Assembly (NCBI GenBank): GCA_016716465.1
Contig: JADJWH010000001.1
Coordinates: 1,054,001-1,118,000, forward strand
Length of the DNA: 64,000 bases
Direction: 5' to 3'
Origin: Gammaproteobacteria bacterium
GTDB taxonomy: Bacteria; Pseudomonadota; Gammaproteobacteria; SZUA-140
This document shows positions 1 to 8,979 of this stretch, piece by piece (position 1 is the stretch's first letter; each line of letters begins with the position of its first letter). The position numbers and the translations under genes were made by a program. The notes below the pieces were generated by a model. The model made no database searches, had not been told where the DNA came from, and saw nothing but the letters and a program-made list of their open reading frames with translations.

Positions 1-2126
1 TTGTAGATGATGCTGTGGTAGCGCAGGTCGATGCCGTTTTCCTCGGCCAGACGCCGCGCCACGCTGTCGGCGCGCACGTTGAATCCGATAACGACCGCGT
101 TCGAGGCCAGCGCCAGATTCATATCGGACTCGGTTATGCCACCGACGCCGTCCGAAATGATATTGACGGCTACTTCCTCGCCGGACAGCTGCGTAAGCGC
201 ATCCTTCAACGCCTCGACCGAACCCTGCACATCGGCCTTGATCACGATGTTGAGCGTCGGGGTGCCTTCCTTGCCCGTGAACAGGTCTTCCAGCTTGGTC
301 GCCTTGCGCGCGGCCAGCTTGACGTCCCGATACCTGCCCTGGCGATGCAGCGCGACCTCGCGCGCGCGCCGCTCATCGGCCACCACCACCATGTCGTCGC
401 CCGCGTTCGGCGTTCCGGAAAGACCCAGCACGACCACCGGCATGGAAGGACCGGCGGCGTCCACCGGTTTGCCGCTCTCATCGAGCATCGCCCGTACACG
501 ACCGTACTCGGTGCCGGTAAGGATCACATCGCCCTTGCGCAGGGTGCCGTTCTGAACCAGGATCGTGGCGACCGGCCCGCGCCCCTTGTCGAGGCTGGAC
601 TCGATCACGGTGCCGGCCGCGGCGCGCTCCGGCACCGCCTTGAGCTCCATCACCTCGGCCTGCAGCAGGATCGCCTCCAGCACGTCATCGACGCCCAGTC
701 CGGTCTTGGCGGAAACCTGGGTAAATATGGTATCGCCGCCCCAGTCTTCCGGAATGATCTCCTGCGCGGCGAGTTCGTGCCTGACGCGATCCGGGTCCGC
801 GTCCGGCTTGTCGATCTTGTTGATGGCGACGACGATCGGCACCTTGGCGGCTTTGGCGTGCTTGATCGCCTCCAGGGTCTGCGGCTTGACGCCGTCATCG
901 GCGGCCACGATCAGCACCACGATGTCGGTGATCCTGGCGCCGCGCGCGCGCATCGCGGTGAAGGCGGCGTGACCGGGGGTATCGAGGAAGGTAATGACGC
1001 CGCGATCGGTCTCCACATGGTAGGCGCCGATGTGCTGGGTGATCCCACCGGCCTCGCCGGCGGCCACCTTGGTGCGACGGATGTAGTCGAGCAGCGAGGT
1101 CTTGCCGTGGTCGACGTGCCCCATGATGGTGACGATGGGGGGACGCGGGGTCTCCTCACCTTCATCCTCATGATCGCGCTCGAGCACCTGCTCCTCGATC
1201 GCGTTCTCCTGCAGCAACTGCACCTTGTGGCCCATCTCCTCGACCACCACCGCCGCCGTTTCCTGATCGACTACCTGGTTGATGGTCACCATGCTGCCCA
1301 TGGTCATCATCGCCTTGATGACCTCGGCCGCCTTCACCGACATTTTCTGCGCCAGCTCGGCCACCGTGATCGTCTCGGGGATGGTCACCACGCGGACGAT
1401 AGGCTGGGTCGGTTTCTCAAAGCCGTGCCGCGGCGTATTGAACGACGCGGTTTTCATCTTGGTCTTCTTCTTGCGCCGAGCGCCGCCCGGCGCCGCGCTG
1501 ACATGCAGCTCCTCGCGGCCGTATTTGGTCCCGCGTTCGTCGCGTTTCTTGCGGCGCTTCCCTTTCTTGTCGCCGGACTCCTCCGTCTCGGCTGCGGGCG
1601 CGGCAGGACGCGCCCCATCCACCGGCTTTGCTTCCACGGTGGACGGAACCACGATGATGTCGGGCACCAGTTCGCGCACCGGCTCGACGATGACCGGCGG
1701 GGCGGCTTCCACGACCGGCGCCGGCACCTCGACCTGCGCCTGCTCCGCCGGCGGCGCCATCGGCTGTTCCTCAACGGCCGGCTCGGCTCCCTCGGGCGGC
1801 AATTCGCCGCGCATGGCGTAGGTGCGTTTGCGCCGGTATTCGACGTTCACCTTGCGCGTCTGCGGCTTGGCGCGTCCGTGCGTCGGCGTAGTCAGCTTGA
1901 GCTCGCCGACCGTCTTGCGCCGCAGCGTGATCTTCTTCGGTTCGCTCTTGTCGCTGTCCTTGCCATGCGAGTTGCGCAGATGGGTCAACAGCTCCATCTT
2001 GTCCTTGTCGCTGATGGTCTGATCCGCGTCCGTGATCGGCAACCCTGCCTCGCCCAGTTGCAGGATCAGACGATCGACCGGGATGCCGACCACTTCCGCC
2101 AGTTGTCTTACTGTCACGTCCGCCAT
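1..2126 (-). CDS. infB: Translation initiation factor IF-2 (3' end cut by window)
   Basis: IF-2 is the GTPase that places initiator fMet-tRNA on the 30S subunit and promotes subunit joining. The frame is open from ATG at 2126 to the window edge, about 708 residues. The N-terminus (MADVTVRQLAEVVG) is the IF2_N fold. A charged, Ala/Pro/Glu-rich linker follows, with lysine/arginine runs near residues 180-230, then a second IF2_N-like segment. The G domain shows GHVDHGKT (G1), DTPGH (G3) and NKID (G4), followed by domain II. The C-terminal fMet-binding domain lies outside the window. It sits 51 bp downstream of nusA in the conserved rimP-nusA-infB order and is read from the same promoter. No frameshift was seen in the visible part. 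Confidence 0.97.
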   Translation of the reverse strand, partial: MADVTVRQLAEVVGIPVDRLILQLGEAGLPITDADQTISDKDKMELLTHLRNSHGKDSDKSEPKKITLRRKTVGELKLTTPTHGRAKPQTRKVNVEYRRKRTYAMRGELPPEGAEPAVEEQPMAPPAEQAQVEVPAPVVEAAPPVIVEPVRELVPDIIVVPSTVEAKPVDGARPAAPAAETEESGDKKGKRRKKRDERGTKYGREELHVSAAPGGARRKKKTKMKTASFNTPRHGFEKPTQPIVRVVTIPETITVAELAQKMSVKAAEVIKAMMTMGSMVTINQVVDQETAAVVVEEMGHKVQLLQENAIEEQVLERDHEDEGEETPRPPIVTIMGHVDHGKTSLLDYIRRTKVAAGEAGGITQHIGAYHVETDRGVITFLDTPGHAAFTAMRARGARITDIVVLIVAADDGVKPQTLEAIKHAKAAKVPIVVAINKIDKPDADPDRVRHELAAQEIIPEDWGGDTIFTQVSAKTGLGVDDVLEAILLQAEVMELKAVPERAAAGTVIESSLDKGRGPVATILVQNGTLRKGDVILTGTEYGRVRAMLDESGKPVDAAGPSMPVVVLGLSGTPNAGDDMVVVADERRAREVALHRQGRYRDVKLAARKATKLEDLFTGKEGTPTLNIVIKADVQGSVEALKDALTQLSGEEVAVNIISDGVGGITESDMNLALASNAVVIGFNVRADSVARRLAEENGIDLRYHSIIY

Positions 2127-2177
2127 GAAGTTGAATGCTTCCGTTTCGGTTCTCTATATCGATCGAAGAGTAAAATA

Positions 2178-3678
2178 TCAGCTTTGCTGCTCTTCCGCGG
2201 CAAACCAGGGGCGCGCGCGGCCATGATCAGCTCGCGTGCCTGCCCCTCTTCGATGCCCTCGATCTCGAGCAGGTCGTCGACCGATTGCTCGGCGAGATCC
2301 TCCTGGGTCACGATCCCCTGGCCGCCAGCTTGTGCGCCAGCTCCGCATCCATGCCATCCAGCGCGAGCAGGTCCTCCGCCGGCTCCCGTCCGTCCGTGTC
2401 TTCTTCGTTCGCAATGGCGCGCGTCAGCAGCACGTCGCGCGCCCGGGCGCGCAGCTCCTGCACGATGTCCTCGTCGAACTCCTCGATCTCGATCAATTCC
2501 TTGGTGGGCACATAGGCGATTTCCTCGATGCTCGAGAAACCTTCCTGCACGAAGATGGAGGCGATCTCCTCGTCCACGTCCAGCTGCTCCATGAACAGCT
2601 GCTTGAGCGCGTTCGCCTCTGCCTCGCTCTTCTCCTCGGCCTGCTGCTCGGTCATGATGTTCAGCTCCCATCCGGTCAACTGGCTGGCCAGCCGCACGTT
2701 CTGGCCGCCGCGGCCGATCGCCTGCGACAGGTGCTCCTCCTTGACCGCCAGATCCATGCTGCCCGACTCCTCGTCCACCACGATGGACTCAACCTCGGCG
2801 GGCGACATGGCATTGATCACGAACTGGGCCGGATTCTCATCCCACAGGATGATATCGATACGCTCGCCCGCCAGTTCGTTGGAGACGCTCTGCACGCGCG
2901 AGCCGCGCATGCCGACGCAGGCGCCCACCGGATCGATACGCTCGTCATGGGCCTTGACCGCGATCTTGGCGCGCGAGCCGGGGTCACGCGCCGCGCTCAC
3001 GATCTCGATCAAACCTTCTCCCACCTCGGGGACCTCGAGCTTGAACAGCTCGATGAGCAGTTCGGGCGCGGTACGACTGACGTGCAGCTGCGGGCCGCGT
3101 GATTCGGGCCGCACCGCCTTCAGGTACACGCGCAGGCGGTCACCCGGCCGGACGGATTCACGCGGAATGATATCCTCGCGGGATAGCTGGGCCTCGGCAT
3201 TGGCGCCGACATCGATCACAATACTGCCACGATCGGCCCGCTTCACCACCCCGGTAAGCAGTTCGCCCACCCGGTCATGATACTGTTCGACGATATGGGC
3301 GCGCTCTGCCTCGCGCACCTTCTGAATGATCACCTGTTTGGCGGTCTGGGCGGCGATGCGGCCGAAGGCCACGGATTCGATCGGTTCTTCAATGAAGTCG
3401 CCGACCTTGACATCGGGATTCACGTCCACCGCATCATCCAGGCGGATCTGGGCATCGGGATTCTCCATGACCACGGAATCTTCCACCACCTGCCAGCGGC
3501 GGAACGTCTCGTAATCGCCCGTATCGCGATTGATGGAAACCCGCACGTCGACATCCTCGGTGTAGCGCTTCTTGGTGGCGGCCGCCAGCGCCGACTCGAT
3601 CGCGCCAACGATAACGTCCCTGCCGATGCCGCGTTCATTGGACACCGCGTCCACGACCATCAGAATTTCTTTACTCAT
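2178..3678 (-). CDS. nusA: Transcription termination/antitermination factor NusA, C-terminus broken by two frameshifts
   Basis: NusA binds RNA polymerase and nascent RNA and controls pausing, termination and antitermination. The N-terminal domain starts MSKEILMVVDAVSNE; the S1 and two KH domains follow (for example the GMRGSRVQ and GRGGQN loops), then acidic C-terminal repeats. The main frame stops after 456 residues at 2308. The missing tail continues in a second frame (IVTQEDLAEQSVDDLLEIEG...) and ends in a third (WFAAEEQQS, stop at 2178). One extra G in the run at 2315-2318 and one extra C in the run at 2208-2211 (coding-strand sense) restore a protein of about 498 residues, the usual length. 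Both faults are single-base losses in homopolymers, so sequencing error is more likely than a real pseudogene. Confidence 0.95.
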
Positions 3679-3710
3679 CTCTGTTGCCTCTGCCTGATCA
3701 TTACTACATA

Positions 3711-4169
3711 TCAGATGTCGGGGACCAGACGCGCCCGATCGATATCCCGCAATGGGAGCTCGATTTCGCGGCCGTCGACTTCCAGCACCACCTGCGCGCC
3801 ACGCAAGCCCATCAACAATCCCTTGAAATTACGCTGCCCGTTCAACGCCGCATGCAGGCGCAAACGAACCTCTCTGCCCCGAAAACGCTCGAAGTCGCGC
3901 GCACCTTCCAGCGGCCGGTCCAGCCCTGGCGAGGATACCTCCAGCAGGTAATGGCCTGCGATGGGATCCTCAACGTCGAGCACACCGCTGATCTGATGAC
4001 TCACCCGTTCGCAGTCATCGACCGTAACACCGTCCTGCTTGTCGATGTACACGCGCAGCGTCTGGTTGTTGCCCTGCGGGAAATACTCCACGGCGACCAA
4101 TTCGCAGCCATGCAGCGCCACCGCCGGCTCCAGCAGCTGCCGTAATCGCGCGGTAATTTCCATGCCCAT
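3711..4169 (-). CDS. rimP: Ribosome maturation factor RimP
   Basis: RimP (152 residues, normal length) assists late 30S subunit assembly. The N-terminal alpha/beta domain carries VAVEYFPQG and LRVYIDKQDGVTVDDCERVS, followed by the family motif YLLEVSSPGLDRPL. The C-terminal SH3-like domain ends in LPLRDIDRARLVPDI. The ATG at 4169 was chosen because AGGG lies 7 nt upstream; a second in-frame ATG is at 4163. It is the first gene of the rimP-nusA-infB operon, 32 bp upstream of nusA, and is preceded by a leader holding a terminator-like hairpin. Confidence 0.96.
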   Translation of the reverse strand: MGMEITARLRQLLEPAVALHGCELVAVEYFPQGNNQTLRVYIDKQDGVTVDDCERVSHQISGVLDVEDPIAGHYLLEVSSPGLDRPLEGARDFERFRGREVRLRLHAALNGQRNFKGLLMGLRGAQVVLEVDGREIELPLRDIDRARLVPDI

Positions 4170-4183
4170 GCATCAACCCTGCT

Positions 4184-4211
4184 AAAAACAAAAATGGGCC
4201 CATAGGCCCAC
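4184..4211 (-). terminator. Terminator-like hairpin in the rimP leader (possible attenuator)
   Basis: On the minus strand a 6-bp stem (TGGGCC/GGCCCA, four-base loop) is followed by TTTTTGTTTTT, the layout of an intrinsic terminator. It lies about 150 nt downstream of the promoter at 4344-4372 and only about 15 nt before the rimP start, so it can only end the rimP-nusA-infB transcript itself. That position suggests transcription attenuation. rimP leaders with premature terminators are known in gammaproteobacteria; the regulatory role here is inferred. Confidence 0.65.
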
Positions 4212-4343
4212 TTCAATTCCCCCGCCCGGTGCCAGAACGGCATCGGCTGCCTGTGTAGACCGGAAACCGCTGCTACAGTTCCCGCCCCGTTGGTGCGCAG
4301 CGCAAGTCATAGACTACGGCGGACCGGCTCCGGTGGGTGCCAT

Positions 4344-4372
4344 ATTATAGGAATATGACTTTTGTTTTTCAA
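4344..4372 (-). promoter_or_regulatory. Sigma70 promoter of rimP-nusA-infB
   Basis: On the minus strand TTGAAA (4372-4367) and TATAAT (4349-4344) are separated by exactly 17 bp, a near-perfect sigma70 promoter. Transcription should start near 4337, giving a leader of roughly 165 nt before rimP. Confidence 0.85.
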
Positions 4373-4778
4373 CAAACACTTAACTCCATGATATACAACC
4401 ATGATCGCTTCAATGGGCCGCCATGGATCCAGCGCGCTCACTTCCGGATTCCCTGAACCTCAGGCCGGCGGCGAAGCGGTTCAGAAAGCGGTCCGGCGGA
4501 GTTGAGCTCAGAACATCGATCGAATTCGCGGGTATGCTCCGCCTGAGCATCGACTCGGCCGCCCAGCTTCCGGCGAGAGCCGCTATCGCGAATCTACACC
4601 TCGCGGCAACATCGACCCGTGGCGGGGTGTATCTGCCCAAATAAACATGGAACGTGTGCGGTTACCCCTCGGGGACGGGGACTGGAAATTTATAAATGAG
4701 AAATGTTTGCGTTTAAGAACAGGGCGCACCGATCCTTGCAGGCAAGGGAATTGGTGAAGTTTGCAGAGTGATAGCGGT
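4373..4778. other. Intergenic stretch with no supported gene
   Basis: About 400 bp lie between the rimP promoter and the CNNM gene. Short open frames exist on both strands around 4410-4644, but neither has a ribosome binding site or a recognisable product. From about 4700 the sequence turns AT-richer. I see no RNA gene. Confidence 0.5.
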
Positions 4779-6101
4779 CTATCCCGAGGTGGCGATATCG
4801 GTTTCCAGAGGTGCGCCAGCGGGCGACACCAATATCTTGTCAACACGATGCCCGTCCATGTCGATGACCTCAAACCGGTAGTTGTCCAGAACGAAATGTT
4901 CGCCTGCGGAGGGAACACGACCGAATTGGTGCAGCATCAGTCCGGCCAAGGTATGAAACGATGCGCCCTGGGTTAACGAATGCAGTCCGAGCAGATCGCG
5001 CGCCTCGTCGACGGGTAAGCCGCCGTCGAGCAGCCATGAACCGTCCTCCCGGCGGACGACCAGCGGTTCGCCCTCGTCCGCGCTTTCGGCGAGCTCACCC
5101 GCGATCGCCGTCATAATATCTGTCGGGGTTACCAATCCCTGGATCTCACCATATTCATCCACCACAACAGCCATCCGCACTTCGTTCCCACGCAGTTGTT
5201 CCAGGGCGTTCAACGCACTGATATTCTCATGAACAAACAGCGGTTGCCGCAGCACTTCCCGCACATCGAGCGCCTGCCCGGCGAGCCTCCGCTCCAGCAG
5301 ATCGCGCATCTGGACGACGCCCACGACATCATCGAGCTCACCCCGGCTGACCAGGAACCGGTTGTATGTACTGTCTCGCAGCAACTGACGGATATCCTGC
5401 TCCGTCGATTCGATATCGATCCATACGATCTCGACTCGCGGCGTCATCAAGGCCTGGATGGGGCGATCGGCGAGACGCATCACACCGCGAATCATGTTTC
5501 CCTCGGCGCGCTCGACCACACCTGTGTCGGCCGCCTCGGAAATCAGGGATCTGATCTCTTCATCGGTAATCTTGTTCGCCGCCACGGCATGGCGGCCCAG
5601 AATCCGGAGCACGAAACGGGTGGACGCATCCAGCACGACCACGATCGGCGTAAAGATCGTGGCAAGCAGCTTCATGGGTGGAGCCACCAGGGATGCGATA
5701 CGCTCCGCATTCGCCAGTGCGATCCGCTTCGGCACCAGCTCGCCCAGGATCAGGGAAAAATAGGTAATCCCCGCGACGACGACCGCCAACGCCAGGATAT
5801 CGCTGACCGATACGAACCCGGGAAATTGCGCCAGCCACCCCGAAAGCGAGGCCGTCAGGGTCTTTTCTCCATAGGCGCCGGCAAAGATCCCGATCATGGT
5901 GATGCCAATCTGGACCGTGGACAGAAACGGACCGGGAGACTCGGAGAGGTTCAGTGCACTGCGCGCGGTTTTGCTGCCCGCCTCCGCCAGGGCCTTAAGG
6001 CGGGCACGGCGCGAGGAGATCACTGCGAGTTCGGACATGGCGAAAAAGCCATTGAGCAGGATCAGCAGCAGGATGACGATCAGTTCCCAGGGAAACGTCA
6101 T
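4779..6101 (-). CDS. CNNM/CBS-domain (hemolysin C/CorC family) membrane protein
   Basis: This 440-residue inner-membrane protein has the full CNNM layout. The N-terminal DUF21 domain (about 1-190) has three to four membrane segments, starting ELIVILLLILLNGFFAMSE and including the GELVPKRIAL motif. A pair of CBS domains follows (about 210-340; LMTPRVEIVWID and EIQGLVTPTDIM). A CorC_HlyC domain forms the end (about 350-430). Bacterial members are linked to magnesium or cobalt efflux and resistance; 'hemolysin' is a historical label. It stands alone, read leftward. The substrate cannot be told from sequence. Confidence 0.88.
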   Translation of the reverse strand: MTFPWELIVILLLILLNGFFAMSELAVISSRRARLKALAEAGSKTARSALNLSESPGPFLSTVQIGITMIGIFAGAYGEKTLTASLSGWLAQFPGFVSVSDILALAVVVAGITYFSLILGELVPKRIALANAERIASLVAPPMKLLATIFTPIVVVLDASTRFVLRILGRHAVAANKITDEEIRSLISEAADTGVVERAEGNMIRGVMRLADRPIQALMTPRVEIVWIDIESTEQDIRQLLRDSTYNRFLVSRGELDDVVGVVQMRDLLERRLAGQALDVREVLRQPLFVHENISALNALEQLRGNEVRMAVVVDEYGEIQGLVTPTDIMTAIAGELAESADEGEPLVVRREDGSWLLDGGLPVDEARDLLGLHSLTQGASFHTLAGLMLHQFGRVPSAGEHFVLDNYRFEVIDMDGHRVDKILVSPAGAPLETDIATSG

Positions 6102-6232
6102 GAACCGATCAGACCACAGGCTCTGTGAATGGGGCGCGGAGTCGCTCGGACCAAACCGCAGTGTTGCCGCTTAATGCCGTGTTACGGCACATGCCAAAAG
6201 AAAGACGCTGAAGCTGCATGGTTGCATTGTTG

Positions 6233-6523
6233 TCAGGCCTTTTCACCTGGCCCGGCGCGATAACCCGTGGCGAATCCCTTGATAAATCCGTTCACAGAAT
6301 CACGCGCCCTGGTGACTGCCCATATCCCCAAAGCGACAAGCACGAGAAAAATCGCGCTCCGGGACCCCAGAGCTTCATACAAGCCGTAAGCGATCGCGCC
6401 AACGACTGCCGTGATCATACCAACCATCAGCAGGTAACCTACGACCGTGGATACCAGATCGAAATTGGTCACCAGGAACAGGATCAGCAACACTGCCAGC
6501 AGAACTGGAAAGAAATATTCCAT
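6233..6523 (-). CDS. Small hydrophobic membrane protein of unknown function
   Basis: From the methionine of MEYFFPVLLAV it encodes 96 residues with about three hydrophobic segments: the N-terminal run to LVTNFDL, the VVGYLLMVGMITAVVGAIAY stretch and IFLVLVALGIWAV. A short basic/polar tail ends GPGEKA. The frame also opens at 6583, but the added 20 residues are polar and unlikely. A GGAG lies 14 nt before the chosen start, which is rather far. I do not recognise the family. It lies 131 bp downstream of the CNNM gene on the same strand and could be co-transcribed. Confidence 0.6.
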   Translation of the reverse strand: MEYFFPVLLAVLLILFLVTNFDLVSTVVGYLLMVGMITAVVGAIAYGLYEALGSRSAIFLVLVALGIWAVTRARDSVNGFIKGFATGYRAGPGEKA

Positions 6524-6918
6524 ATGTGTATCACGTCTCCGGATATTACCCACGTGAATCTCATTATGAATAAAGCCAGGCATCCATGTCCATAAACCCT
6601 ATGAAATCACTTGAAAATATTCCCATCAACCGATGGCTTCACGGTACAGCGCCCGTCATCAGACCAGCACAACCAAGTAAATATCTGGATTGAACAGCAT
6701 CCTGCTCATTCGAGATCTTGAAGAAAGCGTGACCGTCATCACACGTCGTACTGTTACGTGTCAGCCTTTCTTCCCACATTGAAACGTTTCCGGATCGTGT
6801 GCAAAAAGCTCCTGTTTTCACAACAATTATTTGGGGCGTCGAACTAATAATTTCGCACGAGATGCCGCTACATCTAGCTGAGAAACATGTGTGCGTACAC
6901 ATACAGGAGAGCATCTCA

Positions 6919-7965
6919 ATGAAGAAAATTACAGCAATAACCATGGCATCCGCGGCCACCTTGTTCGTGGGCGGTGCAGCCATGGCGGCTCCCATCGGGG
7001 ATATGACGCATGGACGGTTTCCAGGTGGAACAATCACGGCGACCTGTCCGGCCGGATACACCTGCACCAGCCTGGACGCCACCGGCAACGGAATCCTGCA
7101 GCAGCGGGTCACCGACAATGCCGACACCACTGTCGCCTACTTTCGCACCATCGTGACCGATGAAGGCGCCAGCGCAAGTGACCTGGCGGCCGTTCAGTCA
7201 CTGGGCTTCAGGAGCGAAGGCATGATCGGGGCGCAGGACGGTTCCGGCGACTATGTCAACCGCAGCATCATCAAGGCCGGCACCCAGATCGGTAACGATG
7301 CGATGTCGACCATGGCCGAAATCGGCTCAGGCACCCTGATCGGCATCGCTGCGTTTATCGCCGATCAGGAACAGGGATTGGGCGCGACCACGCGCAGCAT
7401 GGACTGGCACTTCCATGAAGGTGCTACCACCTATCTGGAACTGAATCACTTTTCGACCGGCGGAACCGCCGGCGGCGGCACGGGCAATGAAGGCACCATC
7501 ACTGTCCGGCGCGCGGGCCTGCTTTCCGCGGGCGGCACCCTGACTCTCGATCCGGGCGGGTCACAGGAACAGACCCTCGCCTATGCGGCCGGTAATGCCG
7601 TCACGGCAGTTTGGCTGACGCAGGCCGCCTCGGGTATCGGCAGCCAGTTCGATCGTACCCTGGGCCTGCAGCGCTACACCGTGGTCACTACGACGGGTCA
7701 GGCGCAGAAAACCAATGCCGGAGGCACCTCGGTGACGGCAAGCAATGCGGATGGTAATGGCAATTTTGTGGTCGACATCTCTGGCGGTGCGAGCGCGGAG
7801 ATCAGTGGAACACAGTTCGGATGGAACACGGCGCTGTTCGGCACGCAGCCACAGGAGTATTTCACCAACTCCATCAGCAGCGGGTTGCTTGCGCCGCCCG
7901 CTCGGGCACCTACGCCAACGACTACATCCTGCCCTAACGGCACACCGAACATCGCATTGCGATAG
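6919..7965 (+). CDS. Secreted protein of unknown function, first of two tandem paralogues
   Basis: The ATG at 6919 has AGGAGA 8 nt upstream and opens a clear Sec signal peptide (MKKITAITMASAATLFVGGAAMA, cut before APIGD). The mature protein is Gly/Thr/Ser-rich and low in charge, like an extracellular or cell-surface protein. It shares two blocks with the next gene: TC-x-x-LDAT followed by QQ/QR-VTD near the N-terminus, and W-[ND]-TALW/F near the C-terminus. The frame as written ends in an odd Pro/Thr-rich tail. One extra C in the CCC at 7897-7899 would instead give PPRSGTYANDYILP and a stop at 7937, so a homopolymer frameshift is likely. No known domain was recognised. Confidence 0.75.
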   Translation: MKKITAITMASAATLFVGGAAMAAPIGDMTHGRFPGGTITATCPAGYTCTSLDATGNGILQQRVTDNADTTVAYFRTIVTDEGASASDLAAVQSLGFRSEGMIGAQDGSGDYVNRSIIKAGTQIGNDAMSTMAEIGSGTLIGIAAFIADQEQGLGATTRSMDWHFHEGATTYLELNHFSTGGTAGGGTGNEGTITVRRAGLLSAGGTLTLDPGGSQEQTLAYAAGNAVTAVWLTQAASGIGSQFDRTLGLQRYTVVTTTGQAQKTNAGGTSVTASNADGNGNFVVDISGGASAEISGTQFGWNTALFGTQPQEYFTNSISSGLLAPPARAPTPTTTSCPNGTPNIALR

Positions 7966-7973
7966 GAGAAAAC

Positions 7974-8900
7974 ATGAATTACAAGTATCTTCTCAAGGCG
8001 GCAACGGCAACGATGGGGGGTCTTTTTGTCTCGAGCGCTGCCCTGGCCGGTGCCGCGATTCTACATGACGGCCCGCTCGCCTTCGACCAATACTCTGTCA
8101 CCAACGGCGTCGTCACCGACACCTCGACCGAGTGCTCGACCACCTGGACCTGTGTGACGCTCGACGCCACCAGCCCGGGGATGTTCATGCAGCAGGTGAC
8201 CGACCCCGGCAGCGGGGTTTCGTTCATCCGCACCATCACGGTGGAAGAGAATGCCAACGGAACCCCGGCCGCGGGCCTGGCGTTCTGGCAGGAAACCGAG
8301 ACCTTCGCCAGCGGCGTCAACACCAATAACGTCGCGGTCAGTCAGGGCATCGTGGATGGCGGCATGGACTTCAGGATGAAACTCTTCGAGGCCGCCTTCA
8401 AGAACGGCGGCGATCTCACCATCCCCACCAGCGGCGGTGGCGGCGCCGACCTGTACATGAACCAGCAGGTCGCGAGCCAGACCTTCCAGCAGGATGGCGT
8501 GAATGGTAACGCGCGCCAGCGCATCGACCAGAACCTTGGCGTTGCGGCGGTTGGCAAATTCACCTACGCCTCGATCGATGGCGCGGCGTTCATGCCGACC
8601 ACCAGTGGAACCCTGGGCGGTACGATCATGCCGGCTCTGGCCTATGCCTCGACCGACGGACTTAGCGTGGTGTGGATCGGCGCGGATATGCCGGGCAACG
8701 CCGCGGCAAGCGCGCGTCAGTTCGGGTACCAGAAGTACACCAACTGGGGCTCGGTGGCCGTGACGGCCCCCGGCACCAATGCTGCAGCGGGCACCTCGAC
8801 CTACATGGCGCTGGGTTCCGCCGCCTCATTCACCGACAATGGTTCGTGGGACTGGGATACCGCCCTCTGGGATCTGGGCGCGGCGCCATCGGGTCCCTGA
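7974..8900 (+). CDS. Secreted protein of unknown function, second tandem paralogue
   Basis: A 308-residue protein with a Sec signal peptide (MNYKYLLKAATATMGGLFVSSAALA) and a mature chain rich in Gly, Ala, Thr and Ser. Two cysteines (CSTTWTC) lie close to the mature N-terminus, matching the pair in the upstream gene (CPAGYTC). The LDAT...G..QQVTD block, a YQKYT block (YTVVT in the paralogue) and the WDTALW block are shared, supporting a duplication. AGGAG lies 6-10 nt before the ATG. The pair is probably co-transcribed. Function is unknown: no enzyme motif, cell-wall anchor or PEP-CTERM tail was seen. Confidence 0.78.
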   Translation: MNYKYLLKAATATMGGLFVSSAALAGAAILHDGPLAFDQYSVTNGVVTDTSTECSTTWTCVTLDATSPGMFMQQVTDPGSGVSFIRTITVEENANGTPAAGLAFWQETETFASGVNTNNVAVSQGIVDGGMDFRMKLFEAAFKNGGDLTIPTSGGGGADLYMNQQVASQTFQQDGVNGNARQRIDQNLGVAAVGKFTYASIDGAAFMPTTSGTLGGTIMPALAYASTDGLSVVWIGADMPGNAAASARQFGYQKYTNWGSVAVTAPGTNAAAGTSTYMALGSAASFTDNGSWDWDTALWDLGAAPSGP

Positions 8901-8946
8901 TATAACACCGAAGGGAGCTACAGGGACGTAACTCGGGAGAAGCGGT

Positions 8947-8975
8947 CGGTTCCGTCTGGAAATTCAGCGGAACCG
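8947..8975. terminator. Hairpin between convergent genes
   Basis: CGGTTCCG and CGGAACCG form a perfect 8-bp stem with a 13-nt loop, midway between the secreted-protein pair (ending 8900) and the convergent sulfotransferase gene (ending 8980). No T-run follows on either strand, so it is at best a weak or factor-assisted bidirectional terminator. Confidence 0.4.
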
Positions 8976-8979
8976 GCCG

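Noticed and set aside
15..2594. An 859-codon plus-strand frame at the window start
   Set aside because: It lies opposite infB and nusA, whose motifs are unmistakable. The plus-strand translation has no recognisable protein.
4410..4644. Small genes on either strand between rimP and the CNNM gene
   Set aside because: Overlapping antisense frames of similar size, no ribosome binding site and no recognisable product.
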